From Bacillota bacterium (GTDB lineage: Bacteria > Bacillota > Sulfobacillia > Sulfobacillales > Sulfobacillaceae), in assembly GCA_021820965.1 (NCBI GenBank), contig JAKACZ010000025.1, forward strand, positions 1-64,000: a stretch of 64,000 bases of DNA, read 5' to 3'. The translations under genes were made by a program, and so were the position numbers. The notes beneath the pieces are model-generated. The model saw only the letters and a program-made list of their open reading frames with translations. It made no database searches and was not told the DNA's origin. Of the stretch, positions 48,813-59,280 are shown piece after piece; positions within the stretch are counted from its first letter, which is position 1, and each line of letters starts with the position of its first letter.

Positions 48813-49991
48813 TTAATGTTTGCCGTCTGCCGCATCATGATCTTGATAGTACGTCCGGAGCAGAGCTTCCACTTCCGGGCGGATTGTCTCAGGAGGCAGA
48901 AACGCTCCTTGTTTTAGTGTCCGCCGCACTCTTGTGCCCGACAAGACTTCGTGGTCTTGCCCCGGGTGCGGACAGGTTTTTGCGGTAGCCATTTGCTCGC
49001 AACGGCGGCAATAAAAAGCCGGTTCCGCGGTGACAATCTGGATGTCAATCTCTTCCGGGTCAAACATTTCAAAGATGCGCTGGCTGGCCAGCGGGTGATA
49101 ATAGGAACCGATGCCGGCATGATCGCGCCCTACAATGAAGTGGGTAAACCCGTAATTTTTGCGGGCCAAAGCGTGCAGGACCGCCTCTCTGGGGCCGGCA
49201 TAGCGCATAGCCGCAGGGAACCCCGATAGCAAGGTTCGCTCTCCAGGGTAGTATTCCTGGAGAAGCGCACGGTAGATAGCCCAACGTACCTGGACCGGCA
49301 CGTCGTCCGATTTGGTCGCCCCGACCAGCGGGTGGATGACCAGCGCATCCACGTGTTCGAGCACCATTTTTTGCACGTATTCATGGGCCCGGTGCAAGGG
49401 GTTTCGCGTTTGAAACGCCACTGTTGTATGCCAGCCCCGTTCCCGAATGACTTCGCGCATTTCCCGCGGCGTCAGCACCGGCTCCACCGGCCAATGCGGC
49501 TCCTGCGTCAACGTCACCGGCCCCGCCACCCGAATTGGGCTCATGGCGAGGAGTCGTTTGACGCCGGGATGGCCATGATTAGTTGTGCCAAAGACATACC
49601 GGGCTTCCTCCTCCGGGTCCTGCCAAAAAATATCATCGATATGCATGATCGCTTGGGTTTTGCCGTCAAAGGTAAGCCGAACCAACCGCGACTTCTTCAC
49701 CCCCGACGCCACCTGGTCTGTGACCGGTAGAGTAATCGGAATGGGCCACACCTGCCCGTCGGGAAGCCGCATGTCGGTCAACACCGTGCGCACTTGATGG
49801 CGGTCCTGAAAACCGCGAAGCGGGCTAAACACGCCCCATGCCAGGCAAATGACATCGTCATAATGGTATCGGTCTAGCGGAACTGCGGGGACATGCTCAA
49901 GCGCAGTACCTAGTTCCTGGGCAATGGCCAGTGGCAGTTCCTGTTCGGTTAGCAGCCCCCCGTGGGGCGAGATTACAGGTGGAGTCCGCAT
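48813..49991 (-). CDS. sat: Sulfate adenylyltransferase (ATP sulfurylase)
   Basis: 392 residues from ATG 49991 with AGGAGA upstream; the eight residues before it are not needed. FQTRNPLHRAHE with the HxxH nucleotide motif, GRDHAG, and a Cys/His zinc site CRRCEQMATAKTCPH of the archaeal/sulfur-oxidiser type. Makes APS from sulfate and ATP, or ATP from APS in sulfur oxidation. Overlaps cysH by 19 bp, which supplies it an assimilatory role. Confidence 0.95.
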   Translation of the reverse strand: MRTPPVISPHGGLLTEQELPLAIAQELGTALEHVPAVPLDRYHYDDVICLAWGVFSPLRGFQDRHQVRTVLTDMRLPDGQVWPIPITLPVTDQVASGVKKSRLVRLTFDGKTQAIMHIDDIFWQDPEEEARYVFGTTNHGHPGVKRLLAMSPIRVAGPVTLTQEPHWPVEPVLTPREMREVIRERGWHTTVAFQTRNPLHRAHEYVQKMVLEHVDALVIHPLVGATKSDDVPVQVRWAIYRALLQEYYPGERTLLSGFPAAMRYAGPREAVLHALARKNYGFTHFIVGRDHAGIGSYYHPLASQRIFEMFDPEEIDIQIVTAEPAFYCRRCEQMATAKTCPHPGQDHEVLSGTRVRRTLKQGAFLPPETIRPEVEALLRTYYQDHDAADGKH

Positions 49992-50689
49992 TCTGTCTTC
50001 TCCTGTCCGGCCCAACGGCCTGAACGGGCATCATCGCCCGGGTTGACGGGACGTGTGCAGGGCATGCAGCCAATGCTAGGGTAGCCGTGATCGTGCAGCG
50101 GGTTATACGGCACGCGATTTCGTATCAGGTAACGGAAGACATCTTTTGAACTCCACACGGCCAGCGGGTTAATCTTCATCAGGCCATGCTGACGGTCAAA
50201 ATCCACGATGGGAGCGTTCTTGCGGATAAGGGTTTGGTCCCGGCGGATCCCGGTCATCCAGGCCGACTTGTCGGCAAGGTATCGCTGAAGCGGCTTAACC
50301 TTGCGCAAGGCGCAGCAGTGGTCGGGATGGCGAGACCACAGGGCGTCGCCGTATTGTTCCTCTTGTTGGGCAGCCGTCAGCTCGGGCACAACTCGCACGC
50401 ATTCGAAACCGTACCGCGTTTGCGCTTCATCGATGAGCCGGTACGTTTCCGGGAATAAAAGGCCGGTGTCGAGATAGAAGATGATGGGAGCCGGGTGGAC
50501 CCGTGTTAACATATCCACCAGCACCATATCCTCGGCTCCAAAGCTGCATGCCAGCACCAGTCCGGCGGGATATCGGTCAACCGCCCACCGAACAATGTCT
50601 TGCGCGTCACGGTGCTCCAGTTCCGCGGAAAGACGGGCCAGTGCTTCGGCCGACCGACTGTCCATATTGCCGAGTTTAAATGAATCCAT
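49973..50689 (-). CDS. cysH: CysH, adenylylsulfate (APS) reductase
   Basis: 238 residues. SFGAEDMVLVDML PP-loop, LDTGLLFPETY, and four cysteines in HPDHCCALRK and GCMPCTRP that bind a [4Fe-4S] cluster, marking APS rather than PAPS reductase. The C-terminal catalytic ECGLH is present. Reduces APS to sulfite. With sat it gives sulfate to sulfite in two steps without an APS kinase. Confidence 0.95.
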   Translation of the reverse strand: MDSFKLGNMDSRSAEALARLSAELEHRDAQDIVRWAVDRYPAGLVLACSFGAEDMVLVDMLTRVHPAPIIFYLDTGLLFPETYRLIDEAQTRYGFECVRVVPELTAAQQEEQYGDALWSRHPDHCCALRKVKPLQRYLADKSAWMTGIRRDQTLIRKNAPIVDFDRQHGLMKINPLAVWSSKDVFRYLIRNRVPYNPLHDHGYPSIGCMPCTRPVNPGDDARSGRWAGQEKTECGLHL

Positions 50690-51544
50690 GGGTTCGCACG
50701 TTCCTCCTTGTCGCGATCAGATTGGGTCCTTCGGGATTTTAGGGAGCGGTCAATCGATCACACAATACGAAGAGCAGAAGAAGGCGGTGCATGGCGGGCT
50801 AATCATGAATTTGCCTATAGAGTATAGAGTGCTTGCGCGAGGGGTAACGGCTGTCGGCGCCGAATTGTTCTTTACGGGCCTGCCTAGCAGACCGGCGCAG
50901 AGATACGGGAGCGCAAGAGCGATATTCCCGAACCCGGTTTCGGGGGGCATGGCAGCTCCGATGACGGCTATGCGCCGGTGGCAGGCCAATGCGACCCTTA
51001 GGGGAAGGCCCGCGTCCTAATCCGATCGGGGTGGATTCCGGCACTGTTCGCGCTGATTCAGCGGCGACAGCTCGGCACCGTGCCGGTGGTGATAGTTCTG
51101 AGGCATGAGAAATTCCCGCACCTCAAACCGTCGCTCGCCTTACGGGTTTAAGGGGGGCGCTGGGTCCTCGTTCGCATCGCCCGCACACCCTTGATATTCG
51201 AAAAAGGTCTGGTCGACCGCACTCCGGATAAGTTCTTAATCCGTTCTTTCCGCGGGCCATTTTCCGGAAGTGCTGGGGGAACGAGCGCTTCGCCCGCGCG
51301 CATTCAACCATCAGATCGGTGGGGTCGGTGTAGGGGCACCGGTGACGGGCTCGGCGCGCAGTCATGGTCGGACTCAGCATCTGGGCACCCAGGGGCGGTC
51401 CCGGTGTTACCGGGACCGGAGTCCCTCTCACTTATATCCGCCCGATCTCGGCGCAACGGGTTTTTCGCTGAACCGATATGTGCGACCCGGTTACCCAACC
51501 GGGCAGGCGGGCGGTGTGGGCGCCGTATCGCGCTCGTAGGACTA
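50690..51544. other. 855-bp region without a recognised gene, with strong hairpins
   Basis: No secure coding frame. Two near-perfect inverted repeats stand out: CGGTCCCGGT-GTT-ACCGGGACCG at 51396-51418 and CCCGGTT-ACCC-AACCGGG at 51486-51503. Several frames have protein-like stretches (minus 51123-51431 with CxxC-like cysteines) but none is identifiable. Probably old mobile DNA. Confidence 0.4.
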
Positions 51545-52528
51545 TTACGGAGTGATGGCAGTCGCGGATTTGATGTGGGAAAATCCCCAGTTCAATATTT
51601 TTTCAGCATCTTGGTATTCGGGGAGGAACCCGTGTTGGCCGTGCATAATGACTCCCAGTAAGGTGACGGATTGTCCGGCCACGTGGCGCGTTGCGGCAAA
51701 GACCAAATTAAAGCCGGCCTTTGTGGTCCAGCCGGTTTTGATGCCAATGACCGTCGGGTCCATGAACAAGAGGCCGTTTAGGTTTCGGACGATGGGATTA
51801 TGCGGGAGCGACGCTTCTTTGGTGCGGACAATCTGCCGGAACAGCGGGTTTAGCATGTCGGCGCGGGCAATGATGCTCAGGTCCCAGGCGCTGCCGCTCG
51901 AGCGCGGTGAGAGTCCGTCTGGATCGGCATAGTGGGTGTTGGACATACCCAAGAGCGAAGCTTCATGATTCATTTTGGCCACGAATGCCGGTACAGAGCC
52001 GGAGTCGGCTTGGGCTAGGGCCACGGCTGAGTTGTTGGCCGAGTCCATCATCAGGGCGTATAAGAGCTGTCGCACGGTGAAGCGGTTGCCGACGGTCATG
52101 CGAATGTCTGAGCCGGTCGTTGCGGCTGCCAGAGGCGAAATCGACACGCTTTGGGATAAGGGCAGATCGTGCAGGGCCAAATAGATAGTCATGAGTTTCG
52201 TCGTCGAGGCATAGGGCTGGACCAGATTGGGATTATGGGTCCACATTAATTGTCCGCTACTTAAGTTCCACAGCACCCCGGAGTTCTCCCCAATGGCAAA
52301 GGGAAGGGTTCGGGCCGCGGTCATCTTTGGTAAGGAAACCCCGGCGGGGGCGGGAAGCTTTTGCACTGATTTGATACGGTGGGTGCGATGGGTGAGATCC
52401 CTGTGAACGGTCGGGGCTTTATGCGTACTGAGCCCTGCGGCCGCCAGTAGCGCAAAACTTATCAACAAAAGCGGCCAGGGCGTTGGCCGTTTGCTTTTAG
52501 CCGAACGAAGCTTGAGATCTGGCAGCAC
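51545..52528 (-). CDS. dacF: D-alanyl-D-alanine carboxypeptidase (DacF/PBP5 type)
   Basis: 327 residues from GTG 52528, with CTGAGGAGGACC at good distance. One N-terminal TM anchor/signal (PLLLISFALLAAAGLS), then the SxxK motif STTK, SxN motif SAN and KTG. Trims the terminal D-Ala from peptidoglycan peptides; the sporulation-linked DacF acts on spore cortex. It lacks the long C-terminal domain of PBP5, and ends soon after the penicillin-binding domain. Confidence 0.88.
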   Translation of the reverse strand: MLPDLKLRSAKSKRPTPWPLLLISFALLAAAGLSTHKAPTVHRDLTHRTHRIKSVQKLPAPAGVSLPKMTAARTLPFAIGENSGVLWNLSSGQLMWTHNPNLVQPYASTTKLMTIYLALHDLPLSQSVSISPLAAATTGSDIRMTVGNRFTVRQLLYALMMDSANNSAVALAQADSGSVPAFVAKMNHEASLLGMSNTHYADPDGLSPRSSGSAWDLSIIARADMLNPLFRQIVRTKEASLPHNPIVRNLNGLLFMDPTVIGIKTGWTTKAGFNLVFAATRHVAGQSVTLLGVIMHGQHGFLPEYQDAEKILNWGFSHIKSATAITP

Positions 52529-53067
52529 GAAGCGGTCCTCCTCAGTGCAACACCACATCATAGTAGCAAATAATGAGATGGAAAAGCATTGTTTGCTGCT
52601 GGATAGGTCGTGCGGCAAAACCTGGAATTGGCTCAATAGACGGGGCATTCCGGGCCCAAATCCTACGGAGCTCGGCCGACTGGTGGGTGTGCGGTGCCTC
52701 ATGCAGTTGCACCGCTCTGGGGACGGTGGCCCGCGTCTTCGCATCTGCGACTTCTCCCAAGGGGCCCGGGCCGTCGGTACGTAAGCGAGCATGCTCAGCG
52801 AACCGGACCGTTTCGGCACGGGCGATTTGATGCATGTTGACCGCGCGCCTTGCTAGGGATGGTGCAAGCCGCGCGGGGCGGGTTGCCGTTCCCGGGTAGA
52901 CTCGGCTGGACCACTATTGACGCCGTCTTGAACGGGGAGTAAAGCGTCCTTTCGCCGCCTTTTTAAGCGTACTGATGCGGCCAACGACTATTGATGGAGA
53001 TCCTTATAGGCATTCCACACCCCGTCTCTTCCTGTTGTCCTTGGCTCGCCGCAGAGTTCTCTTTAAA
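52529..53067. other. Non-coding stretch next to the IS605-type element
   Basis: A minus frame at 52542-52835 has protein-like composition but no recognised family. Near its end, GAGTTC-TCTTTAAAT-GAACTC (53053-53073) is an inverted repeat spanning the element boundary. Confidence 0.35.
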
Positions 53068-53090
53068 TGAACTCTCCCGCCGCCTGGCCG

Positions 53091-54471
53091 CTACGAGGCC
53101 GAGGCAGGGGTTTCCGGGATCGCTCCTGGAAGTTCCTGGCTCATTGATCGGTGCGCCGGGGCCGTGGGCCCCAGACGTCTTACGCTCATCTCCCCAGGCG
53201 TCACTTCGGACCGTTCCGGTCCTAGCTTCCGAAAAATTCGCGTCCGTGTGTGCTTCTTGGTGAGCGGATCTCCCGAGAGAAGTTTTTTGATGCCGCGTTG
53301 CTTAATCACGACCGAGGCATTGTGGTCCGCATTATCCGTATGTCCGCAGTCTTGGCAGACGAATTCGGCTTGACTCAGCCGTCTGTCCAGGTTGATATGC
53401 CCACAGACGGCACATTCCTGCGAACTGTATGGGGGCGGGACTGTGATGACCAACTTGCCCTGACGCAACGCTTTATAGCGCGTGAATGACACGACGGTGC
53501 CCCACGCGGAGGCTAGAATCACCCGATTGAGGCCCGCCTTTGCTTTTCTGCCGTTCGGCAGAAACCGGCCTTGGGCATCGCGCTTCGCCTTCGGGCGCTT
53601 GGTCATGTTGACAATTTTAAGATCCTCGAAGACATAGAGATCCCTGGTGTCATTGATGACCAACTGATGGCTGGTTTGATGGGCATAGTCGTGCCGCACG
53701 TGCTTTTCGTAGCGTTGATAGCGAGCGGCTTGCTGCTGAGCTTTGCGGCGGTTCTTCGATCCCGTCCGGCGTCGCGCGGCTCGGCGTTGCCATTTCTTGC
53801 GCTGTCGTCGGTGTTTCTGAATACGGGCCTTTGGCTCGGGTGGGAGATCAAAGATCTGGCCGTCCGAGGTGACCAAGGGCTTGGCGACGCCCCAATCTCC
53901 GCCGAGCGTGCGCTCGGCGAGCTGGTCCCGGGACAGGTGGCGCCAGTCCTCGGCAATCTGTTCCGTCGACGGCGATCTGGATCGAAGCGGGTACGGCATG
54001 GGGACGATGCGCCACCTACGGGATGATCCCCACGGGAAATTTGTCGGTGCCCACGTGCAGCGGATACCTGAGAACTTCCCCGGTCGCCGCCTCAACTGGG
54101 GGAATGAACGCGAATAACTCGGAGGTCAGCCAGACGGATTGCCGCCCGCCTTTCTTTTTGAGCTTGGGGCGACCCCCGAGCGTTCGAAAGAACCGCTGAT
54201 AGGCGTGCCGAAACTTGACGGCGGCATTGCGCAAGACTTGGGACGGCACCTCACGAAGAAACGCCGTGGCGTCGTTGATAAATCGGCTGTATTGTTGATC
54301 GACCGGGATGTCTTCGCCGACCGTTCCGACCATCCGCCGCTGAAAGCGGCGATAATCCCGATCTTCTTGGACTTGGGCATTATCAATGAGCCGCTGGCAG
54401 CCAATCCAGCGCAATAAAATGGGTTGTTGGTCTTTGTCGGGGTACAGCCGAAATCGATACCCATCAAGCAC
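53091..54471 (-). pseudogene. tnpB: TnpB RNA-guided nuclease gene with one frameshift
   Basis: N-terminal frame 54471-54016 (151 codons: YRFRLYPDKDQQPILLRWIG, then GGRPKLKKKGG) stops at TAG after KFPVGIIP. The second frame (54095-53091) carries the RuvC domain with all three catalytic acids, GGDWGVAKP, FEDLKI and DNADHNAS, plus the zinc finger CAVCGH / CQDCGH. So nuclease residues are intact, but the two halves need a frameshift near 54016-54095. Either one indel killed it, or recoding joins it. Confidence 0.8.
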
Positions 54472-54499
54472 GGATTTTCCCCCTTGCCTGAGTTTGGGC

Positions 54500-54567
54500 T
54501 GAACTCACCTCCCACCGAGCCCGAACGGATGGCGGTGGGAGTTTCTCAGGTCCCTCTCAGCAGTTCC
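54500..54567 (-). repeat. Third copy of the IS605-type right-end module
   Basis: TGAACTCACCTCCCACC, a stem region and GGTGGGAGTTTCTCAGGTCC correspond block by block to 53068-53136 and 19021-19086. It stands just upstream of the tnpB start. Right ends of such elements encode the 3' part of the omega RNA guide scaffold. Confidence 0.6.
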
Positions 54568-56043
<1,476 letters not shown>

Positions 56044-56048
56044 GTACC

Positions 56049-56077
56049 AAAAAGAGCGGGGAGACCCCGCTCTTTTT
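56049..56077. terminator. Bidirectional terminator between sqd1 and the peroxiredoxin
   Basis: AAAAAGAGCGGGG-AGA-CCCCGCTCTTTTT is a perfect 13-bp stem with A and T tails between convergent genes. Confidence 0.93.
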
Positions 56078-56551
56078 CTAGCTGGATTTAATCGGCTGGC
56101 TGTCCAACGCTTTCAGGGCCTCCTTGGGGTCGGGTGGTTCCTGAATGTCGTGCACATCCACATACTGCACCACGCCCTGTTTATCAATGACAAACACGGC
56201 CCGTTCTGCATACCCTTCGCCTCGCAAGACTCCATAGCGCTTGGCAATTTCGCCATGCGGCCAAAAGTCCGACAGCAAAGGGTAATCCAGTCCGCCCAGG
56301 GATTCTTTCCAGGCGGTGTTGCATGGTTCGGAGTCTACACTAATGCCCAACACTTGGGCATCTCGCCGGTCAAATTCGGGCAGGGCCCGATTGAATGCCG
56401 GCATCTCTCTGGTTCAAACCGGTGTCCATGCCAAGGGATAAAACAGCAGCACCACGTTTTTCTTGCCGCGAAATTCGGCCAGGCTGACGGTTCGGCCTTC
56501 AGTGGGCAAGGAAAATTCAGGCGCTTTCTCGCCAACTTTGACTGTGGCCAT
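56078..56551 (-). CDS. Peroxiredoxin with TGA at the catalytic cysteine (candidate selenoprotein)
   Basis: Read through one TGA, the gene is 157 residues from ATG 56551 (GGGAGGG upstream). A thioredoxin-fold AhpC/Bcp-type protein: [32 protein letters not shown], then TGA (56414-56416, residue 46), then [26 protein letters not shown] and [16 protein letters not shown]. In relatives the residue after WTPV is the peroxidatic Cys. The frame is open on both sides with no other defect, so selenocysteine insertion is the simplest reading. A Cys at about residue 74 (SEPCNTAW) could resolve it. Confidence 0.75.
56370..56394 (-). promoter_or_regulatory. Candidate SECIS hairpin downstream of the TGA codon
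   Basis: Beginning about 20 nt after the TGA, UUCAAUCGGGC and GCCCGAAUUUGA can pair around a CCU loop, with a 6-bp GC-rich core and bulged outer pairs. Bacterial SECIS elements sit at this distance inside the coding frame. Loop sequence conservation is weak, so it is only a candidate. Confidence 0.4.
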
Positions 56552-57245
56552 GAGAGCCCTCCCTTCTGTCCCCAGGGGGACATCAAACAGTGTTCCCAAC
56601 ATGCAGGCATTTTGAGCCTTACGGAACATGTTATCATGCCAGCGAAGGGAGAGGAAGCCGAGACGTCAACTCCTGTCCTAAAGGGTGGAGCTTGAGGGTT
56701 CCTCGGCTTCATGAGTTGATACCAGCCTTGGCCCCGGCATCAGGCTGATGTAGGGGATTTGCTGCGGCCGTGGGAACCTGGTACCGGGCTGAGCATTGGG
56801 CACAGAGATCCTGTACCCTCCGAGCGTCATCAGTTCTATGAGCGGTTTCGAAAGGAGACGTTATGGTTTTTTGTCCTGGACAAACACCCAGGAGTCCTCA
56901 TGCCGTCGGCGAAAAACAGGCGTGCCAGTCCTTGGATGGGGCGATGACAATGCGACCCGCTGGCGGCTACCGGTCTACCCATGGGGGGCAGATTGAGCAA
57001 CGAGGGACTCAAGGCCGGGGCACCCGAGCAGGCCGACCCAAACGGTTTTTCCGGCCGAAGGAATATACGTAACTGATTCCCTGCGGCCTGGTCGCGGCAA
57101 TGTTCCGCGGATCGGACGCGCGGGGTGTCCCCAATCGGTGTTGGGGGGTGTTGCAGCGAGCCGTTGGCTGGGCCTATGATACGAAGCGTATGAGCGCAGG
57201 AAAGGAGGAAGTCGCCACGTCCCCTGATCTGACAGCGGGGTTTTG
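56552..57245. other. Region upstream of peroxiredoxin and cupin, repeat-bearing, no secure gene
   Basis: 56653-56710 forms an inverted repeat GGAAGCCGAG / CTCGGCTTC enclosing CTCC-TGTCC-TAAAGGGTGGAG, similar in shape to an IS605-type right-end hairpin. The rest (56720-57240) has no identifiable gene; plus frames end in Arg-rich tails (RAGRPKRFFRPKEYT) but lack a family match. Confidence 0.4.
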
Positions 57246-57602
57246 GTGGCGGCAAATCTGGTGAAACGCATCGAAAAGCCTTGGGGCTATGAACTGTGGT
57301 GGACTGTGACCGATCGTTACGTAGGCAAGTTGATACACGTCAATCAAGGCCATGCATTAAGCTTGCAGTATCACCAAATAAAGCATGAAAGCATGTTTCT
57401 AATCAGCGGAGAAGCGGAAATCGTGCTCAATGGCGAGGCCCGGCGCTTTCATCCGGGGGAAGCGGTGGTGATCCCGCCCCCCACCCAGCATCGCCTCAGT
57501 GCCATTACCGATATTGATGTCATCGAAGTATCCACGCCGGAACTGGATGACGTGGTGCGCCTCGAGGACCGGTACGGCCGGGCGGGAACGTCAAACCCTT
57601 AA
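57246..57602 (+). CDS. Cupin-domain protein (mannose-6-phosphate isomerase-like)
   Basis: 118 residues from GTG 57246; GTG 57261 is an alternative. Starts KRIEKPWGYELWW, then the cupin 1 motif GHALSLQYHQIKHESMF and cupin 2 GEAVVIPPPTQHRLSA with metal-binding His and Glu. Such small proteins match the C-terminal sugar-binding domain of type II phosphomannose isomerases/guanylyltransferases. Sugar-nucleotide role is inferred. Confidence 0.8.
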   Translation: MAANLVKRIEKPWGYELWWTVTDRYVGKLIHVNQGHALSLQYHQIKHESMFLISGEAEIVLNGEARRFHPGEAVVIPPPTQHRLSAITDIDVIEVSTPELDDVVRLEDRYGRAGTSNP

Positions 57603-57617
57603 CCGGTGGCGGCGGTC

Positions 57618-58763
57618 TTAAGCCCGGGCCGCCGCATCTATTTTCTGGGCGATTTGCAAAAAGGTTTGCGAGGCTTCCGAGTCGGGGGCACTGAGGAACA
57701 CCGGCACACCCCGATCCCCGCCTTCCCGCACTGACGTCTCCATGGGCACTTGTCCCAATAGGGGAACACTTAAGGTTTTGGATAGTTCTTCCCCACCGCC
57801 CGAACCAAAAATTTCCATGCGTTGACCGCCAGCCAAGGGAATATAGCTCATATTTTCGACCACGCCGAGAATACGCTGCTCGGCCCGGTGGGCCACATCG
57901 GCGGTACGCATGGCGACTTCTTTGGCGACGATCTGCGGAGTGGTCACAATGACCAACGACGCCATTGGCAGACGGGTTGCGACATCCAGTGCGACGTCGC
58001 CGGTTCCCGGGGGGAGATCAATCAATAAGTAGTCCAGCTGCGGCCAGGCGATATCGGTGAAGAATTGCTGCATCATCTTGCCCAGCATCGGTCCGCGCCA
58101 CACGACCGCCTGGTTGCCTTTGACAAACATGCCCATCGACACCACGAACACGCCGTGGGGATTTAGCGGGATGACCTTCTGCTGCTCATTGCCCATCGCC
58201 TGTTCAGTTGCCCCTAGCATCCGTCCTTGCGAGTATCCGTAAATGTCCATGTCCATCACGCCGACACGAAAGCCCAGGCGGCCGAGCGCAACCGCCAGGT
58301 TTGCAGTGACCGTGGACTTGCCCACGCCACCCTTGCCGCTAGCGATTCCCAGTAGCACTGTTTTGCTATCCTTGGCCAAAAGCGGCGACCATGAGGCCGA
58401 TCCCGGATCCGCACCAGTCCCTTGGGCAGAACGATTGGCATTGCTGGTAGGGGCGTTTTGCTTTTGACTCTGTTGAAAGGCGCGGGCAAATGCCGTGCGC
58501 CGCTCCTCATCGTTCATCACGTCCAGGTTGACATGAACCTCGGCCACCCCGGGGAGCTTTCTTACCGCGGTCTCCACGTCGGTTTCGATCCGCTCGTGGA
58601 GGGGACATCCTTTGACCGTAAGGGCCACATCCACTGTGACCTCGTCGCCTTGGATGCCAATATTACGGACCATATTCAAGGTCACAATGTCATAATGCAA
58701 CTCTGGGTCGGTTACGGTTCCTAGAGCGCTTAGCACCATCCCATGGTTTACCATCCGTGTCAC
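57618..58763 (-). CDS. mrp: Mrp/ApbC/NBP35-family P-loop iron-sulfur carrier ATPase
   Basis: 381 residues. N-terminal DUF59/MIP18 domain (DPELHYDIVTLNMVRNI, KGCPLHERIE), a polar linker rich in Asn/Gln, then the deviant Walker A GKGGVGKS, PPGTGDVALD, and VENMSYIPLAGGQ. Most Mrp proteins have a C-x2-C after VENMSYF; here it is absent, so cluster binding must use other residues or is lost. Downstream of the stand-alone DUF59 gene. Confidence 0.9.
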   Translation of the reverse strand: MTRMVNHGMVLSALGTVTDPELHYDIVTLNMVRNIGIQGDEVTVDVALTVKGCPLHERIETDVETAVRKLPGVAEVHVNLDVMNDEERRTAFARAFQQSQKQNAPTSNANRSAQGTGADPGSASWSPLLAKDSKTVLLGIASGKGGVGKSTVTANLAVALGRLGFRVGVMDMDIYGYSQGRMLGATEQAMGNEQQKVIPLNPHGVFVVSMGMFVKGNQAVVWRGPMLGKMMQQFFTDIAWPQLDYLLIDLPPGTGDVALDVATRLPMASLVIVTTPQIVAKEVAMRTADVAHRAEQRILGVVENMSYIPLAGGQRMEIFGSGGGEELSKTLSVPLLGQVPMETSVREGGDRGVPVFLSAPDSEASQTFLQIAQKIDAAARA

Positions 58764-58773
58764 CCCGCCTGAT

Positions 58774-59079
58774 TTAGAATCCTAACAGCCGCCGCCCCTC
58801 ATCAGTTAAGCGGTCAGGAGTCCACGGAGGATTCCAAACCATCTTTACGTGGGCGTCCCTGACGTCCGGCAATGTTTCAATGGCCATTTCGGCAGCCCGC
58901 GCAATCGTGTCATGCATAGGGCAGCCGGGAGCGGTCAGGGTCATTTCGACGTGGACATCACCATCGGCAACGTCGACGCTATAGACCAAACCCAGATCCA
59001 CGACGTTGACCCCAATTTCCGGATCTTCAACTTCTTTCAACACAGTGAGGACCTCGTCTTGCGTCGGCAAAAATATCAC
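58774..59079 (-). CDS. DUF59/MIP18-family protein (SufT/PaaD-like)
   Basis: 101 residues: DEVLTVLKEVEDPEIGVNVVDLGLVYSV followed by MTLTAPGCPMHDTIARAAE. The invariant Cys in APGCPMH is present. The family takes part in Fe-S cluster maturation. Ten bp upstream of mrp, so the pair likely functions together. (The quoted motif is split here at DPEIGVNVVDLGLVYS.). Confidence 0.88.
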   Translation of the reverse strand: MIFLPTQDEVLTVLKEVEDPEIGVNVVDLGLVYSVDVADGDVHVEMTLTAPGCPMHDTIARAAEMAIETLPDVRDAHVKMVWNPPWTPDRLTDEGRRLLGF

Positions 59080-59280
59080 CTCCGGGTGTAAATCTGAGCC
59101 GTTTGCTCAGTATTATACTCTTTAGAAGAAATTTTGTAATAGGGTGTGTTTCTCCTATTAATTTAGTCGTGCCCGGGTACACTAACACCAATCCGAATGG
59201 TTCCCGCTTGCGCAACGACCGTTTTCATCTTCCGTTATAGAGCCCTCGTCATGACAGCCGAGATGGAGGAACGGAAAACG

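Noticed and set aside
50690..50780. SAM (S-box) riboswitch upstream of cysH
   Set aside because: Searched on the minus strand for the S-box core; none of the conserved blocks is present.
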